Source: Stenomitos frigidus ULC18
GTDB taxonomy: Bacteria; Cyanobacteriota; Cyanobacteriia; Leptolyngbyales; Leptolyngbyaceae
Assembly: GCF_003003795.1 (NCBI RefSeq)
Contig: NZ_PVWK01000101.1
Span: 1 to 46,008 of the forward strand
Length of the DNA stretch: 46,008 nucleotides
Direction of reading: 5' to 3'
The notes beneath the pieces were generated by a model, which saw only the letters and a program-made list of their open reading frames with translations, had not been told where the DNA came from and did not search any database. The stretch's first letter is position 1. The number at the start of each line of letters is the position of its first letter. Both the position numbers and the translations under genes were made by a program. Positions 35,561 through 42,361 of this stretch are shown here, piece after piece.

Positions 35561-36573
35561 TCACTGTTGAATGCTTGTGCTGCCAACAAGGCTAGAAAAG
35601 CTGCGCCTACGGCAGAGCCAGCAACTCCCCAACCCAAGGCAGGATGGCGATCGAGCCAATCGGTAACGCTAGGAATGGTGAGATTGCCAAAGTCCCCTTC
35701 GACGCGATCGTTTTCTGGAACTGGCTCATAAAGATTGTTAGGTGCATCCGCAGACTTCAATTCATTGGTCTGCTGACCTTGAAAACCTGCCAGCACCAAA
35801 AAGGAATCAACCAACGCGGGTGAAAGTCGCTGCAAGATATCCAGGATTTTACCAACATCACCCACAATGAAATCACGTGTGGGATGCTCAGCCGTGTAGA
35901 GTACCGCGTCAGTAACTAGGCTGGGTGCATAGTAGGGGGGTAGCCCAGTGGGCTTGACACCCAACTTGGTCAACGCATTGTTATAAAATGGTGTGTTGAT
36001 TACCGCTGGCTTGATACTGGTGACACTAACGGCACTACCTTCATGCTGCAACTCAACCCGCAGTGATTCGAGAAACCCTTCTACACCATGCTTTGCTGAT
36101 GAATAGGAGCTTTGTAACGGCAGTGCGCGTCGCCCTTCCATCGAAGAAATATGGATTAATGCCCCCTGTCCTTCACGCTTGAGGTGAGGCAATGCCACCA
36201 TCGCTCCATAAACTTGTCCCATTAGGGTGACATCAATGACACGTTTGAACTCTTCTGGTGTGACTTGTTCAAACGGCGCAACGATAGCCGTCGCAGAGGA
36301 ATGTACCCATGTGTCCAAGCGACCATAAGTAGCAACCGTTTTGTCAGCGATCACCTTTACCTGTTCATACTCGGAAACATCAGCCGTGATTGCGGTTGCG
36401 TCCCCTCCTAACTGATGGATTTCGTTTACTAGCGATGCCAGTCCTGGTTCGCTGCGTGCTGCAACGACCACTTTGGCACCGCGCGCTGCAAATCTAAGGG
36501 CGGCTTCGCGTCCAATGCCGCTTGATGCTCCGACGATCGCAACAACCTGTTGCTCTATTCGCTTGAGTTGCAT
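35554..36573 (-). CDS. SDR-family oxidoreductase with C-terminal membrane anchor
   Basis: A 339-residue SDR. The cofactor motif is VGASSGIGREAALRFA (about 14-29). NADP-type ARSEPGL follows, then STAIVAPFEQV, the catalytic Ser in HISSMEGRRALP and YSSAKHGVEGFL (Tyr/Lys dyad). After the catalytic domain (to about 265) there is a hydrophilic linker and a single C-terminal hydrophobic segment (about 313-333: WGVAGSAVGAAFLALLAAQ), which should tether the enzyme to a membrane. AGGAAGAG precedes the ATG. The substrate is unknown; membrane tethering suggests a lipid-related one. Confidence 0.88.
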   Translation of the reverse strand: MQLKRIEQQVVAIVGASSGIGREAALRFAARGAKVVVAARSEPGLASLVNEIHQLGGDATAITADVSEYEQVKVIADKTVATYGRLDTWVHSSATAIVAPFEQVTPEEFKRVIDVTLMGQVYGAMVALPHLKREGQGALIHISSMEGRRALPLQSSYSSAKHGVEGFLESLRVELQHEGSAVSVTSIKPAVINTPFYNNALTKLGVKPTGLPPYYAPSLVTDAVLYTAEHPTRDFIVGDVGKILDILQRLSPALVDSFLVLAGFQGQQTNELKSADAPNNLYEPVPENDRVEGDFGNLTIPSVTDWLDRHPALGWGVAGSAVGAAFLALLAAQAFNSDH

Positions 36574-36858
36574 TTCTCTTCCTTACAACGGGTTTTAACT
36601 GATGGACGCAATGTCATGTATGCTTTGCTGCAGTCTCATCGCCTCAAGAGACGTTCTAAAAGATTGAGCCATCAACACTGGAAATCACCTCTTAAAGCTA
36701 CTGACGATAGCAATTCCAGCCTTCCATCACGAGACAGAGCCTGTGTCTATCTTGAGAGGGAGTCCGTGTGCAGGCACTTTGCAGCAACGTTGATTTGTAA
36801 GTAATAGTGCCAACCGCTCACTCCACTTCGCATGATCCAGGTAAAGAAGATTCCAGCT

Positions 36859-37158
36859 ATGACAACTTCTGAGCCAAGTATTCGTTCTCTACATCGGGTT
36901 CTGGTTTACACCGATGCGATGGGTCTGGGTGGTGCAGAAATTAGCCTTGGGCATCTGATTGCACAAGTAGCAAATGACCTCTCGCTGACCGTAGTGGGCG
37001 TTTCACCCTCGGTTGTGAGCGCGATCGCCTCCCATCGTCCCGGTACTACAGGAATTGTTTTACCTGCAACGGGGCTATCCACGATCGTGGCGCATCTAAC
37101 CACCTTTCACTACCTGCAACCAGACAAGCCACGCTCCAGTCAGGCACAGAACCGATAA
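36859..37158 (+). pseudogene. N-terminal remnant of a GT4-type glycosyltransferase
   Basis: About 75 residues resemble the start of a family-4 glycosyltransferase: RVLVYTDAMGLGGAEISLGHLIAQ is the usual GGAE acceptor-domain opening, followed by LTVVGVSPSVVSAI. The frame then ends in DKPRSSQAQNR at an inverted repeat; more than 250 residues are missing. An in-frame ATG at 36832 is also possible. It faces another truncated glycosyltransferase tail to tail. Confidence 0.65.
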
Positions 37159-37322
37159 CATTTAACATTTGGGTTCTGTGCCGTTTGCGCCGCATCGTAT
37201 GTTGTCATGACCACCGATTGAACGCCCAGTTTATTCAAGTGGGTGCGGAGGCGATCGGTATCGTTAGCCACACCACATTGGGTCGGTTCATAGGTGCCTG
37301 CAATGAGCGTGACGTGAATCAT
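37140..37322 (-). pseudogene. N-terminal remnant of a second glycosyltransferase
   Basis: About 60 residues read MIHVTLIAGTYEPTQCGVA, then TDRLRTHLNKLGVQSVVMTTYDAA, the opening of a GT4-like enzyme with its GxxxPxxCGVA loop. The frame then runs through the shared inverted repeat and stops at 37140. The remainder of the enzyme is absent. In-frame sequence upstream to 37382 does not look like part of the family. Confidence 0.65.
37143..37182. repeat. 11-bp inverted repeat at the junction of two glycosyltransferase remnants
   Basis: GGCACAGAACC (37143-37153) is exactly complementary to GGTTCTGTGCC (37172-37182), with an 18-base AT-rich loop. Both truncated reading frames end inside it. No T-run follows on either strand. 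Confidence 0.7.
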
Positions 37323-37451
37323 GTGGAAAAGGAACGGATTGTTAATGAATCGCTTGCACCAACGGCAATAAGCACCCTGCAATGAATTGCATGCTAATCG
37401 GTGAAATCCGTTAAAACGGACTAAAACACCGCTCAGTTGTCTCCTAGTCCA

Positions 37452-37542
37452 CTACCCTTCGGGAAGGCAAAGCCTACAGTGGGCTTTCCTCGATTAGCCT
37501 GTTCGCATCGCGTTTCCGTAGCTTTGGCTTCCCGCAGGGTAG
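37452..37542. mobile_element. 91-bp terminal-inverted-repeat element without coding capacity
   Basis: The left end CTACCCTTCGGGAAGGCAAA matches the inverted right end CTACCCTGCGGGAAGCCAAA; the similarity runs on for about 27 bases (AGCCTACAG versus AGCTACGG). It lies between the second and third glycosyltransferase remnants, consistent with insertion and deletion at this locus. The family is not identified. Confidence 0.55.
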
Positions 37543-37577
37543 GAATTACTTAAGTTCAGGGCGGAGCGATGCAAGCG

Positions 37578-37802
37578 TCACAAGACCTGAAAAATGCCTT
37601 CTTGAGAATGGTGCAAGATGTGAGCTAACCCTACCAGAGTGATTTTCGCTTGCGGTAAGGCAACACGCAGCGATCGTAAGGCTGGGATAAGACAAAGAAA
37701 ATCGCCCAGTCCCGCTAGCGATCGCAGCACTGTAACCTGACCCAAACTAGCAACATGCTCGCTGCCGAACAACGCCTCATTTGAAAGCGATCGCTGATTC
37801 AT
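37578..37802 (-). pseudogene. N-terminal remnant of a GT9 (heptosyltransferase-like) glycosyltransferase
   Basis: Residues 24-58 read VTVLRSLAGLGDFLCLIPALRSLRVALPQAKITLVGL, in pieces the standard GT9 opening (R..GLGD....PALR.LR...P.A.ITL.G). The frame then ends after about 15 unrelated residues; roughly 300 residues of a normal enzyme are missing. It is the third truncated glycosyltransferase within 1 kb. Confidence 0.7.
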
Positions 37803-38145
37803 ATTAGTGTTAGCTAATCAGTTCACTTTGCTCAGCATTTTAACGGCTTCGCTTTTGTTACACGTCTATCTGTAGATTCAATATGGCTTTGCTGTCGGAA
37901 GTTTGAGGTGATTGCCAACAACTTTTCTAGCTTTTGGATGGGCCTTTTGTTTGTCAGAAAATGCTTGCTAAAGAAGATTGCTGCTTGAAAAAATCGTCAG
38001 GGAAAGCTACTTTCCCTGACGACAGCCAGTGTTGAACTAAACAATGGGATAAACTAAGCAGTGGGATGACCTGGAAAGTGTGATGGAAGCGAGATGGCAA
38101 ACGAACCCTGCTTCGCGTTCCAAGTCACACAGTCAAGTCACATAT
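37803..38145. other. Spacer between GT9 remnant and DUF2231 gene
   Basis: This 343-bp region contains the minus-strand terminator at 37988-38021 and otherwise nothing recognisable. Confidence 0.5.
37988..38021 (-). terminator. Intrinsic terminator of the DUF2231 gene
   Basis: On the minus strand, CGTCAGGGAAAG pairs perfectly with CTTTCCCTGACG (three-base loop, 37995-38021), followed by ATTTTTT. It is about 125 bases after the DUF2231 stop. Confidence 0.75.
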
Positions 38146-38667
38146 TTAGGGTCTGTGATTGCTGCCATAGCCAATCACAGCAATCTTGTGGCGATAAACC
38201 AGTTCTGCACCATACCAGCCGGTTATACCAATGAGTGTAGCTACAAACAGAGAGATCACCAAACCCGTAGGAAGGACGGCACCTCCCTGATTGCCCCATC
38301 TCAAGACGAAGTTGACCAGCGATAAGGTTAAAACGGCAATATTGCCCGTCATGTGCACCCAACCTGCCTGATGTTCGCGAACGCGATCGATTTTCAGAAA
38401 ATCCAGCATGCCGGTTGCGGCTGCCACCAGCCCAGCGGCAACACCTGCACCAATGAGCCAGAAAGAGGCACGTGCCCAGAACAGATCACCAGTCAGCCAA
38501 TAACCAACATCGGTGCCTAAGGCACCAGTGAGAAACGCGATGGGAAAGGTAACAATCAAAGGATGGAGCGGATGGCCCGCGATAGCGACGGTGCTGGGCA
38601 CGCCGCTATCACGGTACTCTCTCTCATCACTTTCAATTACGGGAGGAATATTCGGCGTTTGTGTCAT
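38146..38667 (-). CDS. DUF2231 integral membrane protein
   Basis: A 173-residue protein of the DUF2231 family. The characteristic AIAGHPLHPLIVTFPIAFLTGALGTDVGY opening (about 28-56) is followed by three further hydrophobic segments (about 63-86, 103-121, 130-150), giving about four membrane spans. Family function is not established, though histidine-rich entry motifs have suggested metal or haem roles. An intrinsic terminator follows the gene. Confidence 0.88.
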   Translation of the reverse strand: MTQTPNIPPVIESDEREYRDSGVPSTVAIAGHPLHPLIVTFPIAFLTGALGTDVGYWLTGDLFWARASFWLIGAGVAAGLVAAATGMLDFLKIDRVREHQAGWVHMTGNIAVLTLSLVNFVLRWGNQGGAVLPTGLVISLFVATLIGITGWYGAELVYRHKIAVIGYGSNHRP

Positions 38668-38715
38668 AGTAGGTCTACCTCAAAGTTCATCCTGCAATCG
38701 GTTTGAATGATGGAA

Positions 38716-39375
38716 CTAAAGCGCTCGATCCACCGCACGCTCAGCTGCATCAGCCGTATCATCCGCTTTGTCCTGAACAGCATCACCCGCACGATTAAAG
38801 GCTCTGCCAGCTTTATCGATTGGCTCTTTAACACCTCTAGTGATATCCTCACCAGCTGCTTTTGCATTTTGCTTTGCCTGATCGACTGTGCGTGAAGCCT
38901 GTCCAGGCAGCCCTTTCACATTGCGCTCTAAATTCTTTGAGCCGCGCTCCCCAAATTGCTGCAGATTCTCTTTAACGTCAGTCGCACTCTGACCCAAATC
39001 ATCGCCAATATTCCCAATGCGCTCATTCAACGGTGTGCCGCTGCGAAAATTCTTGACGTATTGTTCAGGGCTATCGATGCCTTTCTGGGTGATGTTGCGT
39101 TCTACTTGATCCTTCAGCGCTTTGGCTTTAGCATCAACCTCGCCCTTATCGAGACGGGTCGTGTCAACGTCGTCAAAGTTGTTCATGCCGCCCTTGTAAG
39201 GTTGAACCTGACCAGGCGGGTTAGGACTAGAGCCACTCAAATCTTTCATTGTTGCCGTGTCTGTTGCATTGGCACGACTGCAAGCCGTACCAAACAGCAT
39301 GAGCAGACTGGCAGCGACAATGATCAACATTCGATCCAATTGCATGCCTTTGAAAAAAGAGAGAAATTTACTCAT
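38716..39375 (-). CDS. Lipoprotein with long amphipathic helices (DUF6658-like)
   Basis: A 219-residue exported lipoprotein. Positively charged FFKGMQLDRM is followed by a hydrophobic stretch and lipobox LFGTAC (Cys32). The mature part is strongly charged. A middle SPEQYVKNFRSGTPLNERIGNIGDD motif is followed by a C-terminal region of LEA-like repeats (QASRTVDQAKQNAKAAG, AFNRAGDAVQDKADDTADAA). The N-terminal pattern matches a cyanobacterial lipoprotein family I recall as DUF6658, with moderate certainty. The AF.RA.DA..D block is shared with the two small exported proteins at 33840 and 34266. GGAG precedes the ATG. Confidence 0.78.
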   Translation of the reverse strand: MSKFLSFFKGMQLDRMLIIVAASLLMLFGTACSRANATDTATMKDLSGSSPNPPGQVQPYKGGMNNFDDVDTTRLDKGEVDAKAKALKDQVERNITQKGIDSPEQYVKNFRSGTPLNERIGNIGDDLGQSATDVKENLQQFGERGSKNLERNVKGLPGQASRTVDQAKQNAKAAGEDITRGVKEPIDKAGRAFNRAGDAVQDKADDTADAAERAVDRAL

Positions 39376-39787
39376 TTGTTCACTCCAAGTAAGTCTAGTT
39401 TTGGTTAATCAATTACTGTGATCGACCTGCTTTAAGGAGTATCCCAAAAGCCAAAATGGGCAACCTATAGCCAGCTTCTCGAAACAGAAAGGGAAGCACG
39501 CTCAAATAATCACAATGGGTTATTCCAAGACATTGCGATCGTTCTAAACAGCGTTACATATTCCTCAGACGAGCTATTAACCTACATTAGCCAGTTTTGA
39601 GGCTTTGCAGAAAACAGAATGTCTATAGTTTGCTAATAACAAATCCAACGAAAGACGGTTAATCAAGCAAATTTAACCATGCCTTCTTTACGCTGTTCAA
39701 ACGGTAGTTCCATATTGCTGCTCACAAATGCTACCGTGCGAACGCTGCTCATACCTCTAACTCAGGTTAGAGGTGGTAAGACAGACC
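39376..39787. other. Spacer between lipoprotein and rhodanese genes
   Basis: This 412-bp region has no gene. It contains a hairpin ACCTCTAAC/GTTAGAGGT (39753-39774) 15-35 bases after the rhodanese stop, without a T-run, probably marking that transcript's end. The 39376-39500 part should hold the lipoprotein promoter. Confidence 0.45.
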
Positions 39788-40258
39788 TTACTTTTTCTGC
39801 GTTTGCTGATGATGCGCCAAACGAGAAACGACGTTATAAGCATCAGCTCCGGGTGGTAAAACTTCGTCAGGGCCTTCGGTAGAACCCTCGATCGCTTTCC
39901 AACCTTCCAGCCCGCCTTTCAGCGTTGCCACATTGCGGAAGCCTGCTTCTCTTAATTTGGTTGCTGCCTGATTGGTTTCTTCATTGGTGGCACCATAGAC
40001 ATAAATGTCTCGTACCTGATCAATCGATTTAGCACTATCAACCAGGCGGTCGAGTGGCATCGGCATTGCACCCATAATGTGACCCCGATTGAAGGATTCA
40101 CGATCGCGCACATCAAGGATTGTCAGTGCAGGCTCGCCCCATTCTAAGCGTGATTTAAGATCATGAGCCGAAGATTCGGCCTTTAAGCCCGGTGGCGTCG
40201 GGATTATATCTGGTAATGCGTCTTTTGCATCCTTGATCGCGTTCTGAATGTTTTCCAT
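39788..40258 (-). CDS. Rhodanese-like domain protein lacking the catalytic cysteine
   Basis: A 156-residue single-domain rhodanese-fold protein. Family motifs are clear: LTILDVRDRESFNRGHIMGAMPMPL (about 45-69) and RNVATLKGGLEGWKAI (about 108-123). The active-site loop, normally YC.xGxRS, is YGATNEET, so the nucleophilic Cys is replaced by Gly89 and sulphur transfer is not expected. It may instead bind a partner or ligand. Start 40258 is chosen over 40303. It follows the hemerythrin gene on the same strand, separated by that gene's terminator. Confidence 0.85.
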   Translation of the reverse strand: MENIQNAIKDAKDALPDIIPTPPGLKAESSAHDLKSRLEWGEPALTILDVRDRESFNRGHIMGAMPMPLDRLVDSAKSIDQVRDIYVYGATNEETNQAATKLREAGFRNVATLKGGLEGWKAIEGSTEGPDEVLPPGADAYNVVSRLAHHQQTQKK

Positions 40259-40383
40259 GACTAGTTTTCTTACTTGCAACAACACCGTCGAATGTAACAA
40301 CAAACTTTATACAATCACTCTTCCTAGAGAAGGAAGGTGTTTCTGACAAAATATTGATCTACTCATAAAAATTTGCGATCGAC

Positions 40384-40408
40384 AAAAAGGGCGCAAACAA
40401 ATGCGCCC
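40384..40408 (-). terminator. Intrinsic terminator of the hemerythrin gene
   Basis: On the minus strand GGGCGCA / TGCGCCC with a six-base loop (40389-40408) is followed by TTTTT (40384-40388). It lies about 35 bases after the hemerythrin stop. Confidence 0.8.
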
Positions 40409-40440
40409 CAGAAGCTCAGACAAGAAAACTCATTAAGCCC

Positions 40441-41484
40441 TTATCTAAAGGAAGCTTTCAACTCTTCTTGTAATTGGCTTTTTGCTGCTTTAAACTGGCT
40501 CGCTAGTTGCTCACTTTGTTCACTGCTGCAGTTATTGCGGATGGCAATAAACATGGTGCTTTCTTCCTGGCGAACGTGATCCATTACCATGTCCTTAAGT
40601 TGATTGACCTTGACTTTAAACTCAGAATGAGCAGGATCGATCGCTTTAATTTCATCCAGTAGTACTGCCATTTGGGCCTGTTCATCGTACAGCTCTTGCG
40701 TGTTGTCATCACCATAAAACGAACGGATAGCAGGATATACCACTTGCTCTTCTGCTTTTGAATGCACCATTAGATCTTTGTAAATCTGCCCAAAATACTC
40801 TTGAATCTTCTGCGGGTCATTCGATTGGTTCAGCTCAGTAAACAAGGTGCTCACTTTTTGGTGATCCATGCGGATCACATCCTGAACGTTCATATCGGAC
40901 TTATCAGACGTTTGAGTGACCACGCTACCAGCAACACCTGTTAACGCTGCAACTGCATCTTGCACACGTGCCCACAATCCTTGATCGGCTTCTTGACCAG
41001 TCAATTCACGAACACCTAACACTTCAAGCATGCCTTTCCATTGCTCTTGGTGAGCACGATTCTCAAAATTGACGGTGTTTAGTGGAGTGATCGCCGCTTC
41101 AACATCTGCACCAACCTTTTGCGCTGCTTTATGCACAACGATGCCACTCATTGCTTGCTGATGCTTGAGCAATTCATGCTGAAATACTTTTTCATACAAC
41201 GACAGTTCTGAGCCTGCCATCAGTTCTTTAACCTTTTTGATGAATTCAGTTACCGTCTTTTTGGGCTCCTCTGGGTTGCCATACTGGACGATAACTGTAT
41301 CCAAAACGCCCATGTTTTTTTGGTCGTCATCTAACATTTTTTGGAAACGCTCGCGAATCTCAGTATCTGAGATTAAAGGAATCAGCGCTTGCTCATTGCT
41401 GATCAGCAACTCTTGCATTGCTTTGATGCTAGAAAGCTGCATGCCGATCGCGGCACGTTTTGTGTCGTTAAGTGTTGATGCCAT
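40441..41484 (-). CDS. Hemerythrin/HHE-domain protein with N-terminal helical domain
   Basis: A 347-residue cytoplasmic protein. The C-terminal hemerythrin-like domain (about 200-320) carries the di-iron ligand pattern: His208 (RMDHQKV), His241 and Glu245 (VHSKAEEQ), His303 and Glu307/308 (MDHVRQEES). The N-terminal 170 residues form another helical bundle with scattered His/Glu (His104, His108, His118) that may be a diverged ferritin-like or hemerythrin-like unit. Roles could be oxygen or iron sensing, or peroxide protection. No signal peptide is seen. Its own terminator follows. Confidence 0.87.
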   Translation of the reverse strand: MASTLNDTKRAAIGMQLSSIKAMQELLISNEQALIPLISDTEIRERFQKMLDDDQKNMGVLDTVIVQYGNPEEPKKTVTEFIKKVKELMAGSELSLYEKVFQHELLKHQQAMSGIVVHKAAQKVGADVEAAITPLNTVNFENRAHQEQWKGMLEVLGVRELTGQEADQGLWARVQDAVAALTGVAGSVVTQTSDKSDMNVQDVIRMDHQKVSTLFTELNQSNDPQKIQEYFGQIYKDLMVHSKAEEQVVYPAIRSFYGDDNTQELYDEQAQMAVLLDEIKAIDPAHSEFKVKVNQLKDMVMDHVRQEESTMFIAIRNNCSSEQSEQLASQFKAAKSQLQEELKASFR

Positions 41485-41553
41485 AGGTCAGTCTCCAATC
41501 AGAAGGATTACAAAATTTGGACGTAGTCAAGCGGCTTACTAGTGTTGAGTTCA

Positions 41554-42003
41554 CTAATGTTGAACAGTGGTGGTAGTCGTCGCGTTTATCCGAGGACTCC
41601 GCGTACCAATGGAAGAGCCAATTAATGAGGCTGCTAATCCCAGTAAAGAATCGATCGCAACCGACCAACCGACCTTAGCCGCATTCCCGGCAATGTCGCG
41701 CGTCTGCTGAGCAGTCACATTGGGAATAGCGGTTGGATTTGGAATGTTAGCAGCATTCTGCTGAGCCTGATTAAGTACTTCTCCGGCATTCGAAGCTGTA
41801 ATCCCAAGGGCTCCGGAAACACCGCTAGAAATTAACCAGGCACTGATGGCTAAGGTGGTTGCCCAAAGAATGGCACCATTCAGCAAACCAGTGCTGCGGT
41901 TCATGGGGCCGCAGGCGCGAGTGGTCGTCCAACCGCCTAGAAAGAGCGAAAGAAACAAGCTAATGATCGCCCAGCTGCCTACCGCAGAGCCAACATTCCA
42001 CAA
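41554..42003 (-). CDS. Hydrophobic membrane protein, unknown
   Basis: A 149-residue protein I do not recognise. There are three hydrophobic segments: about 10-25 (WAIISLFLSLFLGGW), about 38-60 (GLLNGAILWATTLAISAWLISSG) and about 108-128 (VGWSVAIDSLLGLAASLIGSSIG), with an Asn/Gln/Pro-rich loop between the last two. GGW and small-residue helices suggest a compact channel- or scaffold-like protein. The only in-frame start is TTG at 42003, since a stop lies upstream, and the GGAGAG upstream is too far away. The start is therefore doubtful. Confidence 0.6.
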   Translation of the reverse strand: MWNVGSAVGSWAIISLFLSLFLGGWTTTRACGPMNRSTGLLNGAILWATTLAISAWLISSGVSGALGITASNAGEVLNQAQQNAANIPNPTAIPNVTAQQTRDIAGNAAKVGWSVAIDSLLGLAASLIGSSIGTRSPRINATTTTTVQH

Positions 42004-42361
42004 GTCTTGCTTGAGAGTAGAGGTCTCTCCACTTTAACTAACCCACCTTAATTTGATGCACTACCCCCCGTATCAAGGCAGCGTTGTTTACCTACCGGTA
42101 TGTAATGATATTTAGTTCGGAAAGCTCACCTTGTATTTGTCCCGCTGGGTAGATCAAAGTAGAGAAGCGTGGTGTTTAACTAGAGAAAACATACCTTTAT
42201 ACAAGGTTTTGTCGAAGCACTGGTGCTTGAGATCGCTGCCAAACAACAGTTGCTAACTCTAAAAGGCTGAAGACTTTCAGTTGCTTAAGGCTTTAACGAC
42301 AGGCGAACGCAAAAACTGTTGTTACAATATATTACAACCGCTCTTACCCGGCTGCAAGCTC
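42004..42361. other. Divergent spacer before ubiB
   Basis: This 358-bp region has no gene. A CTACCGGTATG semi-palindrome lies near 42094. No convincing promoter pair was picked for either flanking gene. Confidence 0.4.

Noticed and set aside
37140-37382. Complete small protein instead of a truncated glycosyltransferase
   Set aside because: The N-terminal glycosyltransferase pattern starts at 37322 and breaks off inside an inverted repeat shared with another truncated frame; a complete small gene would be a coincidence.
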